DNA of 64,000 nt from NCBI RefSeq assembly GCF_949628215.1, contig NC_134282.1, positions 19,510,723 through 19,574,722 on the forward strand, given 5' to 3'. Shown here piece after piece: positions 13,601-25,215 of this stretch. Every line of letters starts with the position of its first letter. Positions within the stretch are counted from its first letter, which is position 1. The notes under the pieces were generated by a model, which saw only the letters and a list, made by a program, of their open reading frames with translations, was not told the DNA's origin and did not search any database. Origin of the DNA: Phalacrocorax aristotelis. Lineage: Eukaryota > Chordata > Aves > Suliformes > Phalacrocoracidae. The position numbers and the translations under genes are program-made.

Positions 13601-16600
13601 AAGAATTCAAAGTCAAGAAGTCAAGAATACAAAGTCAAAGAATTTCATACTGCTACACACCTATGGGAGAAATCTTCATTAAAGACTTCTTTTAATCTTC
13701 CCATGACATCTTTTTCACAGAGTGGAACTAAACTGCCATATTTCTTCATAACTTCATCTAGGAATCCTTTAAATATACCAGAAAAATGAAAGTGCAAACA
13801 TGTAAAAAATCCTCTGAGTTCACTAGTCCAATAAAGCAGTAATTTCTTCCAAGTATGAGCAGCAATCACTCTGCACCCAACCAACACACAGCACCACACG
13901 TGGCAAGTATATATTTAAGAAAACTAAGTGCAAATTAGCAACGTTAAATAAAAGAGGGGAAGGAAGACAGAAATAAAAAAGTGGGAATCTGATAACTCAG
14001 CTTTACAGGGAAAGACCAGACCCCATTCTTCCCACGTACACATATATCTACATCAAACTAGTTACGAGGAGAATCCACCCCACTGCTTATCTCAATTAGT
14101 ATCTTAAATTATTTTACGGCAACATGAAAAGTCATCAGTTTCTGCAATAGTTTTCACTGAAAACCCAGTATCTTACAGTACGCAGAATGACTCTCCTCAG
14201 ATGTAAGCAGCCCTGGCTGGCAGAGTGTTTGCAGTCTGTTCAGCTCCTCTGCTGCCACCATAGCAAATGGGAGAGACACCAGACAGACTCTCAGCAAGTT
14301 TAACTCATTTACCCTAGTAGACTAGGGATGGCATTTAAGGTGCCACGGACAGCCATGTCAGCCTGCCATTGCCTGGGCAACCACAACACCAGAAACAAAA
14401 GATATTAACTAGGAAATAATGAAGAAATGAATGCTGGAGGAATTAAAAAAACCTAGGAAATAAATTTCCGCCCCCCCACAGACACAAGACTGGAACAGTG
14501 GAGAAGTAAATCCCACTGAAGCATCCAAAACCACTTTAAGAATGAAAGAGAATGGAAAATAGGATTTCAACACTTGCTAGTGAATAAGAGAAAAAAGACC
14601 AAGTTGTCCAGCTTTCTGAAAATGAGTTTTCAAATGCAGCAGAAAACATGTGTTCTGTGTAATGAAAGCTGGATCTGAGATCAGAGTCCAGGGAATGTGC
14701 ACTAACACAAACTCCAGGACTCATCCCAGCCTGGGTGTGATGGCAGATGGTATCACTGGACAGTGCACTGTATATTTAGCTCTCTGCTTACTAAGGCTTT
14801 AACAGTATTTCCTGGAAACTTTCAAAGATCAGGATAGGAAGAAGCAAGACGAGAGAAACATCCGACAGAAAAAAGTGCCAGAACAGCAGCAGTAAGAAAA
14901 GAATAAAAAAGAAGAAGGGAGAAGGACCGAGAACAAAAGACAGAGAGACAAGAAAAGCAGTGAAGATATAGCAAGAACACCTGGATGTATAACAGAAGGA
15001 AGGGAGGATTGAAGAGCGAAATCAGACAACAAGGAAGAATTCTTCACGGGAAGATATCCTTCCTTGCAACTCTGCCATACACTTGCCTAATAACTTTTGT
15101 CCCTTACATCTCACTAGACTGTGACAGAGGATATTTCTCACTCTGGCTAGAAGTCTAGAAAGAAGATATATGGGGATGTCTGTACTTTATTCTTTTTTAA
15201 CATATACCATTTTTAAAGTTTTTTATTCACACGCACAGAGGAAGGATTGTCCCTGTGGTTACAGCTAACAGTCGCAGAGGTCCAAGAGACCTCTAGCTAG
15301 ACTCTGACCTCACTCGGGCTGGTGTAACTGCTTAACTCGAGGAAAATAGAGTTCAGACCTGGTGTGAGATCAGACACCCACTGCGAACAGGATTTACCAT
15401 GGAGCTCTGTTTGACACCTAATAGCACATCCGAATGTACTAAATATTGCAGCCCATTAACATCAGAGTTCAGCTGCTACAGAGAAATTCAAAACCTGAGG
15501 GCATCCGTAACACTTACATCTCCTTCACGCATTCTCCCTAGCAACTCTTGCCAGGTTAGCAGTATCTTTTAGGGTGCAGTTAATTATTAACAACACTCCT
15601 AAACAGACAAGAACTTCTGTGCTTAGTTATACCAAAATTAAAATTCTTTTTTACAGCTTTTCAGCTGAGAAAACTCAGAAGTGCTACAGTATGAGTGTGT
15701 ATGTAGTGTAGACATGGCTTCAATCCTCAGAGAAGAACCCTCAACTCTGAAGAAAGTGGAAACTGGTCTCATCTACTTTCATTGAGGAGCTAGGTAAGAA
15801 TTCTCTTAAAATTGTGACGTGTGGGAGTTTAGTGCATTTGCTGTCTGTCTTTTTAAATTTATTTTTTTTAAGTTATTCAGGCCGCCCATGAACAAGAACA
15901 CGAATGCCCATCAGACCACAAACCTTTAGCTTTTGCCACCCTGATACAATCTTGGTTCTTGACTGTTAAAGAAGGATTACATCCCTTTTTCTGCTGGACA
16001 AACTTTAAAACTCCATTGCAGAAGTGGTCTCTGTGGTTCACTGTGGTACCACAGTATCTCTCAACTTCTCACGTAGCGCCTGGTCCTTGCTGGATCACAC
16101 AAAGCAAGTTGTAGGTAAACACATCGCACACTAACTGGTGGGTGTGGAAAGCTAAATCATCTTTTGAGGTTCAATGTCTCCTTCATGTTTTGCTTTAGAG
16201 AATGAATTGCAAAACTGAAGGACAAAGGTAGGCAGAAAAACCAGAGCGTGTCAAACTTCAAACAGTCCCCTTAATATTGGTTGAGACCAGCTTCAGGTTT
16301 ATGGGAATCTATGAAGCTAATTTCTCCAAAGGAAGACTGCAGTTATCAGAACACCACTGAACTTGAATATTATATTAATGGTACTAGGTGGCACAACATG
16401 TTAGCTTACTGCCTCTTACTATGTGTATATCATGCTGCTATTCATAAGACACCGATTACTATTTTTATGATGTTCCTCTTTAGAGACTATCAAATACCAC
16501 ATGCTCAGCACTGAGTAAAAAAAAAAAATCCAAAAGCCTTTTTGCTGAACCTTTGCTAAGACTAGTCTTGTTTTTTTTTAAAATATTGTCTAATAAGATT

Positions 16601-18710
16601 CATTAAGCCCACTTTATGGACAATTATAGAGAAAAGTAAGTGACAATGAACAATATTTGGCTATTAAAACCTGAGATTCATTAAGTGACTTAGTTTCGTC
16701 CTAAGACAGAGAAAGAGAAGAGAGGATAAGGCTGGAAGGAAGTATTAGAACACTAAGGATTTTCAAAAAACAAGTTAAGAGTAATAATTGTCAACCATTT
16801 AAAAAACTGGAAGTTTTAACCCCATATAATCTTCTGAAACCACATGACAAAAAAACATTTAAAATGCCTATCATGAATTTTCCACAAAGATTCCAATTAA
16901 ATTACATTGTATTCTCTAAAACAAAAGCAGAGGCACCATTCAACCACCCCTCAAAATAGCTTGTCAGATAAGCATTGATTTGTCCTTCCTGCATGCAGCT
17001 GTCCTCTTTGCAGCCTTATTTCATTAAGTGTTATGCTAAGCACATACAATTCACAATAAGAAACCATTTTAATAAAGGAATTAACGCAACATGGAAACTC
17101 CACAATACATCCAGCAGTTTCCAGGAACTCCTGGAAGCCCTAAGATATGTAAAAGGTATACCACAAAGCCACGTTGCCAACTGCTCATCAGCCACCCGGG
17201 AAGCTTTCTGACTGTTCCTTTTGCCTCCCTTCCGAGTTCCTGATTTTAGTCCTGTGCTTTCTGGTGAAGGCTCCTCAAGAGGACTTTTACAGTAAGGGTG
17301 ATCTAGTAACTTTGCACTAAAAACATCCAGGTTTAATGAGCCCTCTACTTCCATTTGGCTACAGCTGTCCTCATTTTCTGCCCGTTCCATGGATAAAGGT
17401 CCATTTGCAAAATTATCTTTGACATCAGAATCCTTCAAGGAGGATTGCAACAGTATCATTCCATCTACACCCATAACGTCATTAGATTCTGCATCATCTT
17501 GACCTGAAACAGCAATTTCTTTTCCTGTCATGGAGACAAAAACGTCAGAGTAATGATCCTCGGCCAGAGCCCTGTTGCTCTCCACCTGGTGCAAGGTCTC
17601 TGCCTCCGGTGAAGCTCTAGCATGCCGTTCTGGCAGGACAGCATCCACACTGCCACGCTGCCCTCCGGATCCTGGCTCCTCAGAGCACGGCTCAGCACAT
17701 AGTAACGCATCCTGCGTACGGCAGATCTCAGGTGCACATATTTTGTTCTCCTCAACTAAAGATTTGGGTGTATTATCGTTCATATCTGTTAAGCTGTACC
17801 GGTTCCAAAAACAGTTACTTTTAGATTTCCAGTCAGAAAGCCAATTACTCAATCCACTTCCAAAATCCCTCTGGAGTGTCTCTAGATGGTCCCTTGTAAC
17901 TTTCTCCACCCACCTTGGCTTGATTCTTCTCAATTTACAGGTTTTGCCTCTTGCTCGAAGTTCCGGCGATTTTATAATTCTGTATCGAAACCTAACCATA
18001 GAAAGTTTCTTATGCATCATAAAGATAGATCTCTTTTTTACAGTATGATGGCTAAATTTGGACCTCTTTATAGTTGTCAAGGGGCCACAAGTTCCATTCC
18101 ACTCCCTTTGCAACAGCATTTCCTTTTACAGCTGTTTAAAACTACTAGGACTGCATTGCCCTCACCATCATTGCTTTCCTCCCCGCTATATACAAAACCA
18201 CCTTTCTTTACAGGTAAGGCAGCATCATCCAGCGTACCACATGAGATATAATGGATTTTGCCAGAGATGCTGTTAAGAATAGTGACAGTTTCAAATTCTT
18301 CATACAAGGGATCTTCACTCTGAAAGGATTCACTGTTGAGTTTTCTCACTGCTTCTCCAGACAGGCTTTTGGCTTTGCGATAGAGACAAGATCTTTTTGC
18401 TCTCAGTAGTTTTGTAAGGAAAGCTGTATGGTTCAACAGTAGGTTTTTGATAGGTTTCTGCATTTAAAGGCACATCAGGAGCCCACCTGCTTTGGAGCTC
18501 AGGTGCCCTCCTTCTGTACTGCAGTCTTCTGTACAGTTTGTTGTGATTTAAGCTCACAATTAGCCAAGTACTCTGTCTTTTCTTCTTAGCTAGGAAAAAT
18601 TGCTTTTGGACGCAGTATTTCCCAAGCTTCCCAAATCCAGTGGTCCATCTTCTAGACTGGGACAGCAACTGACTTCTTTTCCAAAGCAAAAATCTTCTAT
18701 GGTTTTTCAT
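4505..18710 (-). CDS. SENP5: Sentrin/SUMO-specific protease 5, nine coding exons
   Basis: SENP5 is a C48 cysteine protease that matures SUMO-2/3 and removes it from targets; the family member acts mainly in the nucleolus and at mitochondria. Coding exons on the minus strand: 18710-17162, 13766-13661, 13463-13316, 12679-12632, 10766-10689, 8045-7908, 6229-6146, 4756-4706 and 4615-4505. All junctions are GT/AG and phases agree; the summed length is a multiple of three (about 770 codons, human about 755). Active-site His (EVHWSL), Asp (SFYDSQG) and Cys (DSDCGVF) are all present, as is the upstream Gln region of the oxyanion hole. The start chosen, [11 protein letters not shown], aligns with the human N-terminus. 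Odd points: two offsetting one-base frameshifts in the first coding exon (near 18394-18398 and 18090-18120), and three extra codons (Thr-Ser-Thr) in exon 4 relative to human. The catalytic region is strongly conserved, so I regard the gene as functional and the shifts as probable sequence errors. Confidence 0.95.
4706..4756 (-). CDS. SENP5: SENP5 exon with the catalytic cysteine
   Basis: Exactly 17 codons, [17 protein letters not shown], identical to the human segment as I remember it. The Cys of DSDCG is the nucleophile. Acceptor CATTTTAG and donor CAG/GTAAG are canonical. The intact nucleophile argues that the protease is functional. Confidence 0.95.
6146..6229 (-). CDS. SENP5: SENP5 catalytic-domain exon ([12 protein letters not shown])
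   Basis: 28 codons reading [20 protein letters not shown] then GWQTAVTK, in phase with both neighbours. Donor AAAG/GTAAAT; the acceptor CTTTTTAAAG is slightly unusual in its last bases but the reading frame fixes it. The segment lies between the Asp-containing strand and the nucleophile loop in the protease fold. Confidence 0.93.
7908..8045 (-). CDS. SENP5: SENP5 exon with catalytic His and Asp
   Basis: 46 codons beginning [20 protein letters not shown] and ending FKFCVE. It carries the catalytic His in EVHWSL and the catalytic Asp in ISFYDSQG. Acceptor TTCTTGCCAG and donor GAG/GTAAGA are strong. Substitutions against human are conservative and concentrated in the loop NIPSR, where human has TLSNR. 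Confidence 0.95.
10689..10766 (-). CDS. SENP5: SENP5 catalytic-domain exon ([12 protein letters not shown])
   Basis: 26 codons, [20 protein letters not shown] then KRWTKK, matching human residue for residue as far as I recall. Acceptor CTTTTTTTAG, donor AAAAG/GTATCC. The encoded helix and basic loop contribute to SUMO binding in SENP family members. Confidence 0.94.
12632..12679 (-). CDS. SENP5: SENP5 catalytic-domain micro-exon
   Basis: 16 codons, [16 protein letters not shown]. The first residue is Ile where human has Val (NDQVINMYGEL). Acceptor CTCTTACAG, donor AAAAG/GTGAGG. It is one of the smallest exons, too short to be found as an open frame on its own, but phases and similarity leave little doubt. 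Confidence 0.92.
13316..13463 (-). CDS. SENP5: SENP5 exon opening the C48 domain, with a 3-residue insertion
   Basis: The exon encodes [20 protein letters not shown] followed by [29 protein letters not shown] (split here between two statements of the same exon). It forms the start of the peptidase domain with the conserved WLND substrate-binding motif. Relative to human (RHQKCNF) there are three extra codons, Thr-Ser-Thr, just before CNF. The insertion is in frame. Acceptor ATCCTGTTTTAG and donor CCAG/GTCAGA are strong. Confidence 0.93.
13661..13766 (-). CDS. SENP5: SENP5 exon ([15 protein letters not shown])
   Basis: 106 bases encoding [20 protein letters not shown] and [16 protein letters not shown], very close to human. 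The acceptor is TATTTAAAG and the donor CATAG/GTGTGT; phases (2 at the start, 2 at the end) fit the neighbours exactly. This is the conserved linker entering the protease domain. Confidence 0.92.
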
Positions 18711-18741
18711 TTTTCTGCTGCATTATGGACTTGAAAAACAG
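17162..18741 (-). CDS. SENP5: SENP5 large N-terminal exon, frame broken twice
   Basis: The exon carries 31 bases of 5' untranslated sequence and about 516 codons of the poorly conserved, basic N-terminal half that directs nucleolar localisation in the family. Recognisable islands: the start [11 protein letters not shown] and [56 protein letters not shown] before the donor TTTGTG/GTATAC. The first and third parts (18710 to about 18398, and about 18100 to 17162) share one frame; the middle part, including [11 protein letters not shown], lies in the next frame. The shift near 18394-18398 sits in a run of five A and looks like one extra base; the shift at about 18090-18120 looks like one missing base. 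Taken literally, translation would stop after 127 codons. Confidence 0.9.
18697..18723 (-). promoter_or_regulatory. Short upstream open frame overlapping the SENP5 start
   Basis: Within the second exon the first ATG is not the main start. An ATG at 18723 opens an 8-codon frame (MQQKNEKP, stop TAG) that ends at 18697, 13 bases inside the main reading frame that begins at 18710. An overlapping upstream frame of this kind would normally reduce initiation at the main ATG. Neither ATG has a strong surrounding context: both have pyrimidine or A at the key positions, so leaky scanning is likely. Confidence 0.5.
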
Positions 18742-21700
18742 CTGAAAGAATAAAGGAAATGAATTCAGAGTTATTTGGACTGTAACATAACAGCAAAACA
18801 CTAAGGCATGTAGCCTGAGGAATGTGCTTATCTAAAATTCCACCCCTCCTCCCAACACAATCCCATGTTTGCTAGGACTTTCTCACTTGCACCAAAAGGA
18901 AAAAGAAGGAATAGTTGCAATGGCTCGGCGCGTAAACAGGCTCTTCTCATTTACCTTCCCTTGAGGTAAAGCAATAAACAGGTAATCCCCACCCAGCCCA
19001 CACTCCCCATGTGTAATTTCTGACTCTCTAGCCGGAGGTTAAATCTCCTTCAATACCTACGCTGTAGAGCAACCACGGTTAACTAGATTGCCTTGAAAGG
19101 CTTTTGAAAAACAAAACTTGGAAGTCCAAGTTAGTCAGCAAGCGTGTGCAGGTACCCAATTCCATCAGCATTGTACAAAGTGAATTCTTATTCGTGTGCA
19201 GTAAGTGTTAGCAGGCACTTGGAAGACACTTCACATGCTCACACAAATTCTTCCCTTAAAAAAACAGCAATGCAGAAATTTTGTTTCTCTGACTTGATAA
19301 AGAATGACACAGTTTGCTCTATGAAGTGGCTCTTCTATATTTACAGTAACAGCTCACTCCATATGAGACCACCCCCCTCAGTGTTTATCTTTGCATTAGC
19401 AAAGCAATATCAATGCATAACACCAGTTAATCACCTTAAAAATCCCCTTCCCCACTAAAAACCTGCATCTCAAAGCATGCAATAAGGATATATCGGAGAC
19501 TACACAACAGTGTAAAGCCTGCATAGTAATATCTATTCATTTTCACTACATAACTAAAAACATTAATTCAAAGGTAGAAGAATCCAGAAACAAGGGGAAT
19601 GCATCAGCCGCACACACAACGTTGGATGTTTCATGCAAATTGTCCCAGCCTCACCAAGTACATCACATCCTATATTTTACAACAGCTTGCATTTTTCTCA
19701 AATTCAGAAATGGTCTTTGCCCCCTTCCTCTATCCAACTGATTCTGACTTACAGACTATCACAACAAACTTTTCCTTAGCCACATCTGTCCCAAGCATTA
19801 CGTGTAGGTACCACCTAGCCGAAAATAATGGAGCATATAAATAGAAATAAAACATTAACAGTTGGACTTTAAAGGCAAATATGAATGCTAGACACCTGAA
19901 AAAACAGGTATTTAATGGCTGACTTAAGAAGCTCTTCTGCATTTTTCACTCTACGCACCTTAGATGTAAACAGCCAGATGGCATTTTTTAAATTTTTTTT
20001 TTTTTTGGTGGAGGAGTGGGAGGGGAGGAGGGGAGCAGAAATGCTGCGAGGATGAAGAATATAATTTAGCACTCGGCTAAGGTACTCCCATCATACAGAA
20101 AATAGTCCAGAGTTCACTGCCTACAACCTGGAAAGGAACCCAGCTACCTCCACTGACAGAGACGTACAGAACAGTACAGCGTAACAGCGTAAGCATTGCA
20201 ATAGAGTCTAGCTCTTTTGTAACCCTCTACTAGTCACCACGCAACTTAGTTATCATAAAAATCAGGACCTAACATCTCCTTATGCCAATTTTCTCATACT
20301 TGCTCTCCTAGCACTTACATACTTCTCTACACTAGATCCAGTTTATGCCTGCTTTTATGCAACAAGCTCTATGTCTGTCTATTGTGTGCAGTACATACAA
20401 AACATTCCTCAAGTGGCCCCCGTAGACATCAGCCAAACCACAGCCTTGCTAGGACAGCTTATTCCAGCCACACTTCCACCAAGGTAAAACAAACAAACCC
20501 AGCAGAACTGCAGGGTTCTCAACAAAGCCACGTATCCAAGGGTCTTCTGCCAACACGGCGAGTCTTGAGTACTCTAGGAAGAGCACAGCACATGAATGTA
20601 ACCGTTACACTGCTTCTCAGAGTCTCAGCAATACGCGCCCAGTAACTGTGCAGTATACCTGCCGGTTTTTAAGAACACTCCTGAATGATTTGGAGTCATT
20701 GCATTCCTCCTTGCCCTCTAATAGCAAAGTCCAACAAGAAACATCCCCTCCACAGGCACTGCCTCAGATGTGGAAGGCTGAGCAACCACTAGTTTTCTGA
20801 AGAGCCGTGGATTACACAGGGGCTGAAATGCCTACAGCTGCCATTATTTCACCCATAGAGACTGAACTAATGATCACAATGGAGAAAAACACTGTAGATT
20901 CTAGCAAAGATAAGTCCTGACAACAAAAAGAACCTGAGGCAAACTTGAATTGAGAGACAAGAGTGCTGCCACAGTTTCAATGTAATCAATTGCAACAGCA
21001 ATCGAAATAGCTCATTTCCTCATTAGTATCATGAAATCCAGCTTCTTAAACTCCAACAAAGGAAGATCTTAGGAAAGCTATTCTACCCACCTGCTCTTCT
21101 GCTTAATTTTTTAACTTAGATCATTAAAAAATGCTTCATATTATAACTTACAGGAATAAAAGAATCATATTTGTTTGTGACGCACACATCAACTTCTCCA
21201 CACTGAAAGTTTTTTCTGTACAAAAAAGTTTCTCCTTAAAATGGGAAGAAAGTCTGACTAAGCCATTTAATCCAAGCAAGCCTTTTCTGCCCTCTCCTCT
21301 CCCTCTTCAAACATAATCAATTCTGAGTCTGGATCCCTTTAAAGCAAAGGCCTCCAAGGAGCAGTTAATTGCAGTCCCAGGAGCTGAAACAGTTCACTTT
21401 TCTAATAGCAGTATTACTTAGAGTGAAAAAAGATAATCCATGCACAAATATTTAATTAAAGGTGCTGCTTGAAGAACTTATTTTCCATCAGTGCTACAAA
21501 AGTGTTACTGGTTTTACTTGGCAACATAAATCAGCAAGGCAAAAGGACAGCTTAAAAGTGCACTGCTAGAAAAGGGTCTGAAGTGAGCAACATAAGACAA
21601 AAATAAAGCAAGCACCATCCAAAGTTTAAGAGCCTGAAGCAAAAGTCACATCTTTGCCCCATATATTTACCCAGATGAAAAACCTCTGAAGTCGAGGCAC

Positions 21701-24700
21701 TTGCACCATTAAGAGAGACATTTGGCTACTGTAAGCCATACCTTCACTGCACAGAGATGCTGCCAAGACTACATCAGCAGAAAAGCCCAAGATGTACACC
21801 TCCCAAAGACCATAAGCGAAAGAAATTCACTGTCATTAGTCCTCAGCCCTTCAGCTGTGTCTGACATACCATCTGCAAATGATTAAATATTAAAAGGGAC
21901 AATCTCTTTTGCACTGGACAAAGATAACCCCAAACTGTTACAGCTCTCTACTAATAGCAGAGCTGGTTATAAATTTGCTTTGTACTCTAAGTTTATAAAA
22001 ACATACTTGGGAACTACTCAGTTTTCAGAAGAGAGACTGACCGCAAGAGCTCTCGTAAGTTACAAGCAAGCATAACTTTGTATCAACTTGACATAAAGCT
22101 GGCCTAAAATTCACTGACACCTACACAAGAGGAACGGAGGAACACAAGGCCCTTGATCCTCTACTGAGTAACAAATTCAGCCAGGTACATGCTACATTTT
22201 TGTTACAGCAATTAGCAGGTCACTGCATTTGCAACTTAGATGGTTGAGCTCATATTGCTTTCAGTGAAATCAGCTTATGGCACCTTCAGTGAAATTAGGT
22301 ACTGGAAGAGACAGTACCCATTCACATCTCTCACCAGTTTTAAGCCTGTTACAGTTTAACTACTAATTAATCCTTGGCAGTCCTATTTATTTTTAGCAGG
22401 TTTAGAGCACCCAAGTTTTAACTGAAAAGTGTCGAAATGGGAAAGGCAGTCCCAGCCAGTGCTGCTGACAGGACTCTAACCGAAGGTTTCTAACTCACAC
22501 CTGAAGTGCCAGACCACAGAAACCTTTTGTCCACGCACGCGCAGAACAAACCCACAGCACTGCTACCTCACACTTAGATCACCACAAGCTACCTAGGACT
22601 GGGCGCTGGTGGCCAGCGGACACACACAGCTGGTGAGTAATTCAGATACAGCTCACTTGCTAACTCCTAGGTTGTTGGGTTTTCTTTTCCCCCTCAGACT
22701 GCCTAGATTTTAATATTGCTATTCAAAATATACAAGCAGCTTGTTTTGAAGAGCATCAACAAAGTAAATAAAGCAAACAGCCTTGGGAGCTGGGCCGTGT
22801 GTGGGCACGAGTGATTCACACATCACCTGCTCCCACGGGAGGCAGTGGTTCTTGCAACACTCAGTGAGTCCAGGCTTTCCCAGGGGAGATCTGGAGCAGG
22901 CTCTCAATGCCAGCAGATAAGCAGGAAAGAAAGCATGCCTGAGGTTAGAGAGCTGGGATATGCTGTGCAAGAAGATGCCGTCCCTCCCCCAACCGGAGTC
23001 CAAAACTGGAAAGAGAGAGAGGAAGTTGGGGAAGGGTGTCTCTCTCCAAGTCACCACACCGCCAGACGAAGCTGATAAGGTCGGGAAGTCTGAAATAATT
23101 CAATTAGCACATGCAGAAGAAATGCAGGCTCACAGCAATGGGAACTATCTCCCCTTCGCCTTCTTTTCTGACCTGCCCAGCACAGTTCTGTGAACTGTTA
23201 ACCAAACATTTTGTCCCAGAGGTGAAACAAGCCCTAGAGAAATGCACTTTGACAAAGCAGAACATATTAACACAAGACCATCCAGAAAACGCCAAAGTCC
23301 AAAGTTACCAACTCACGGGAACACAGCAGGGCGTGGAGCTGATGACCTCAGTTATCACACTGCAAAGCTGAAACTCGTACAGTTACTTCGGTTTTTTCCC
23401 CTTCCCTCAACTAGTGCTTTCAGGAACTAACACACAGTCTCATCTGGTTGGCTACACATCTGCTAAATTTACTTCTGGCAAGATAATTATAATTTACTTA
23501 TGGAAACATCCTCCTTTAGGCTACACTAGATTAATAGAGATATGCATAACAGATAAAACAGCATTTAAGAGAAATACTGTCACAAATCAGAGTGATTAAA
23601 GAGAAAAAAATCTGGATTAAAGAGCTCAAAGTTACTTTTGTTCAAGTACAGCATAAAGACATAAATAATTTTTAATCTTCTGGCTTTAGATTGATTTTAA
23701 TGAAGTATCACTCAAGCCTTGTCCCTTCCTTCTTGAATACCTCTGCAAGGCATGGAAGTAGCTGAAACAAAGTCTATCAAACTTTGCTGTCCAAGCAAAA
23801 GGGAAGGGAACAGAAACTGACATTTCAGTCAAGGGCCTTGCACATGTCTGTGACCAAGGGTCTCCCCGATGTTTTCTAAAGGTTTTTCTTAAGACACAGT
23901 ATATTTTCACAAGTCTTAAACATATATTCTGGCAGCTTTGAAAAAAGCTGACTTCTCTACTTATGTTAGCGATACACACACAGATAAGTAAAGGTGGTTA
24001 TTACCAAAGGCAACCTGCTCCTCTTCAGAGCTAGAGTAAGTTTAGTTTAGAGATGGCTGTAGGGACAGCATGTTAGTTAGACCCAGTCCTCAGCTGAGGA
24101 ACACAACTCTGCTGTCCCTGCCCCGCAGTTCAGCACCCCACCCGCGGCAGCTGCCCCTGCTGAGCTCCCACGCACCGCCTCACCTGCGCAGCCCGGTGTG
24201 GAAGGGCTCAGGGAGGGGAGAGAGGCAGCACCGGAGCAGACAAGCTCTCTGCTTACACAACAAAAAGGCTGCGAGCAAGAGATAACTCGGGGACAGAGCA
24301 GTGGGGTCGAGGGCCCAATGATGGACAACAAAAAAATCTCTTGCGACAACTGGAAGTCCCCTTCGGCAGCTGCCCAACTGTATCAGCGCCCTGACCTGTA
24401 GCTACGGGGAGCCAGGTCGCGCTCCCCAGGAGAGGCTGGCACCGGACCACCCCGGGACCTGCCCCAGGCTCCCGCTTCCCGCGGGCCCCGTGGCACCCCG
24501 CGACAGCGCCCGGAGCCGAGAGACCGCGGCGCCCGCAGAGCGGGCAGGAGCGGGGGCAGAAGCGCGGGCAGGGCCGGCGGCAGCACAGCGGCGAGCGGCG
24601 CCCCACCGCCTCCCTTCCTCCGCCCGCCGTGACAGCGTCCGCCCGCCCGCCCTCCAGCCACCGGCGCACGGTGGGACCAGCCGGAGCCACCCCGGCAGCG

Positions 24701-24815
24701 GGGGCTCGGCGGCCGCTGGCCAGGCCTCGCTGCCCCGCACTGGCGGGGCCGAGCACAGGGCGGGCCCGGGCCGCCGCCATCCGCCGTAGCGGGCCCGCCG
24801 CCCGCCTCGCCTCAC
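18742..24815 (-). other. SENP5: SENP5 first intron
   Basis: The interval from the donor at the CpG island (CAGAG/GTGAGG) to the acceptor of exon 2 (TTCTTTCAG). I see no exon, RNA gene or well-preserved mobile element in it. A poly-T/A run lies at about 19988-20006 and the 3' part, from about 24070, grades into the CpG island. A second donor-like site (GCGCAG/GTGAGG, about 24184) could mark an alternative first exon. Confidence 0.6.
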
Positions 24816-25215
24816 CTCTGCCCGCCGGCGCCGCCCGCCTCGTCCCGGCCGCCGCCAGGGCCGCGCTCCGCCCCACGCCGGGCCTGGCTGCGCCGGCGCC
24901 GCCGCGTCAGCCCTGCGACGGGGCGGGGGGCAGCGGCCGGCGGGCAGCGCGCCTGCGCCCGCCCGGGAGGGGGGCTCCCCGGGCCCCCGCCGCCCGCCTC
25001 CTGCGGGAAGCCCGAGAGGACCCCCGGGAGGCGTGAGCCGGGCATGCGGAACGGCGACACGGGCCTTTGCGGGCGCCGCTGTCGGTCGGCAGCTCCCACC
25101 CCCCGTCCTCGCCTTCCCCGGCTGAGGGCGACCCTTCCCGGCGCGGGGCCCGCGGGAGCTGCAGGCCTCCGCCGCCCCCTCCGCGCACCAGCAGCGGCCG
25201 CGGAAGGGCGGAATT
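24390..25215. promoter_or_regulatory. CpG island promoter of SENP5
   Basis: A sharp rise in G+C and CpG density begins near 24390 and drops abruptly at about 25215, where A/T-rich sequence resumes. It contains a GC box cluster around 24920-24930 and an NRF1-like site GCGCCTGCGC at 24949-24958. It coincides with the 5' end of SENP5 on the minus strand. Long open frames read on both strands here are a by-product of high G+C, which makes stop codons rare; none resembles a known protein. The exact transcription start cannot be seen. Confidence 0.8.
24816..24920 (-). other. SENP5: SENP5 non-coding first exon (5' limit approximate)
   Basis: The 3' boundary is a strong donor, GGCAGAG/GTGAGGCG at 24816, inside the CpG island. 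The 5' limit is only a guess based on the GC box cluster and NRF1-like site just upstream. The exon would join to the acceptor at 18741. Confidence 0.45.

Noticed and set aside
17575-18048. 157-codon plus-strand open frame
   Set aside because: It lies opposite the SENP5 large exon and has no similarity of its own; it is an antisense shadow.
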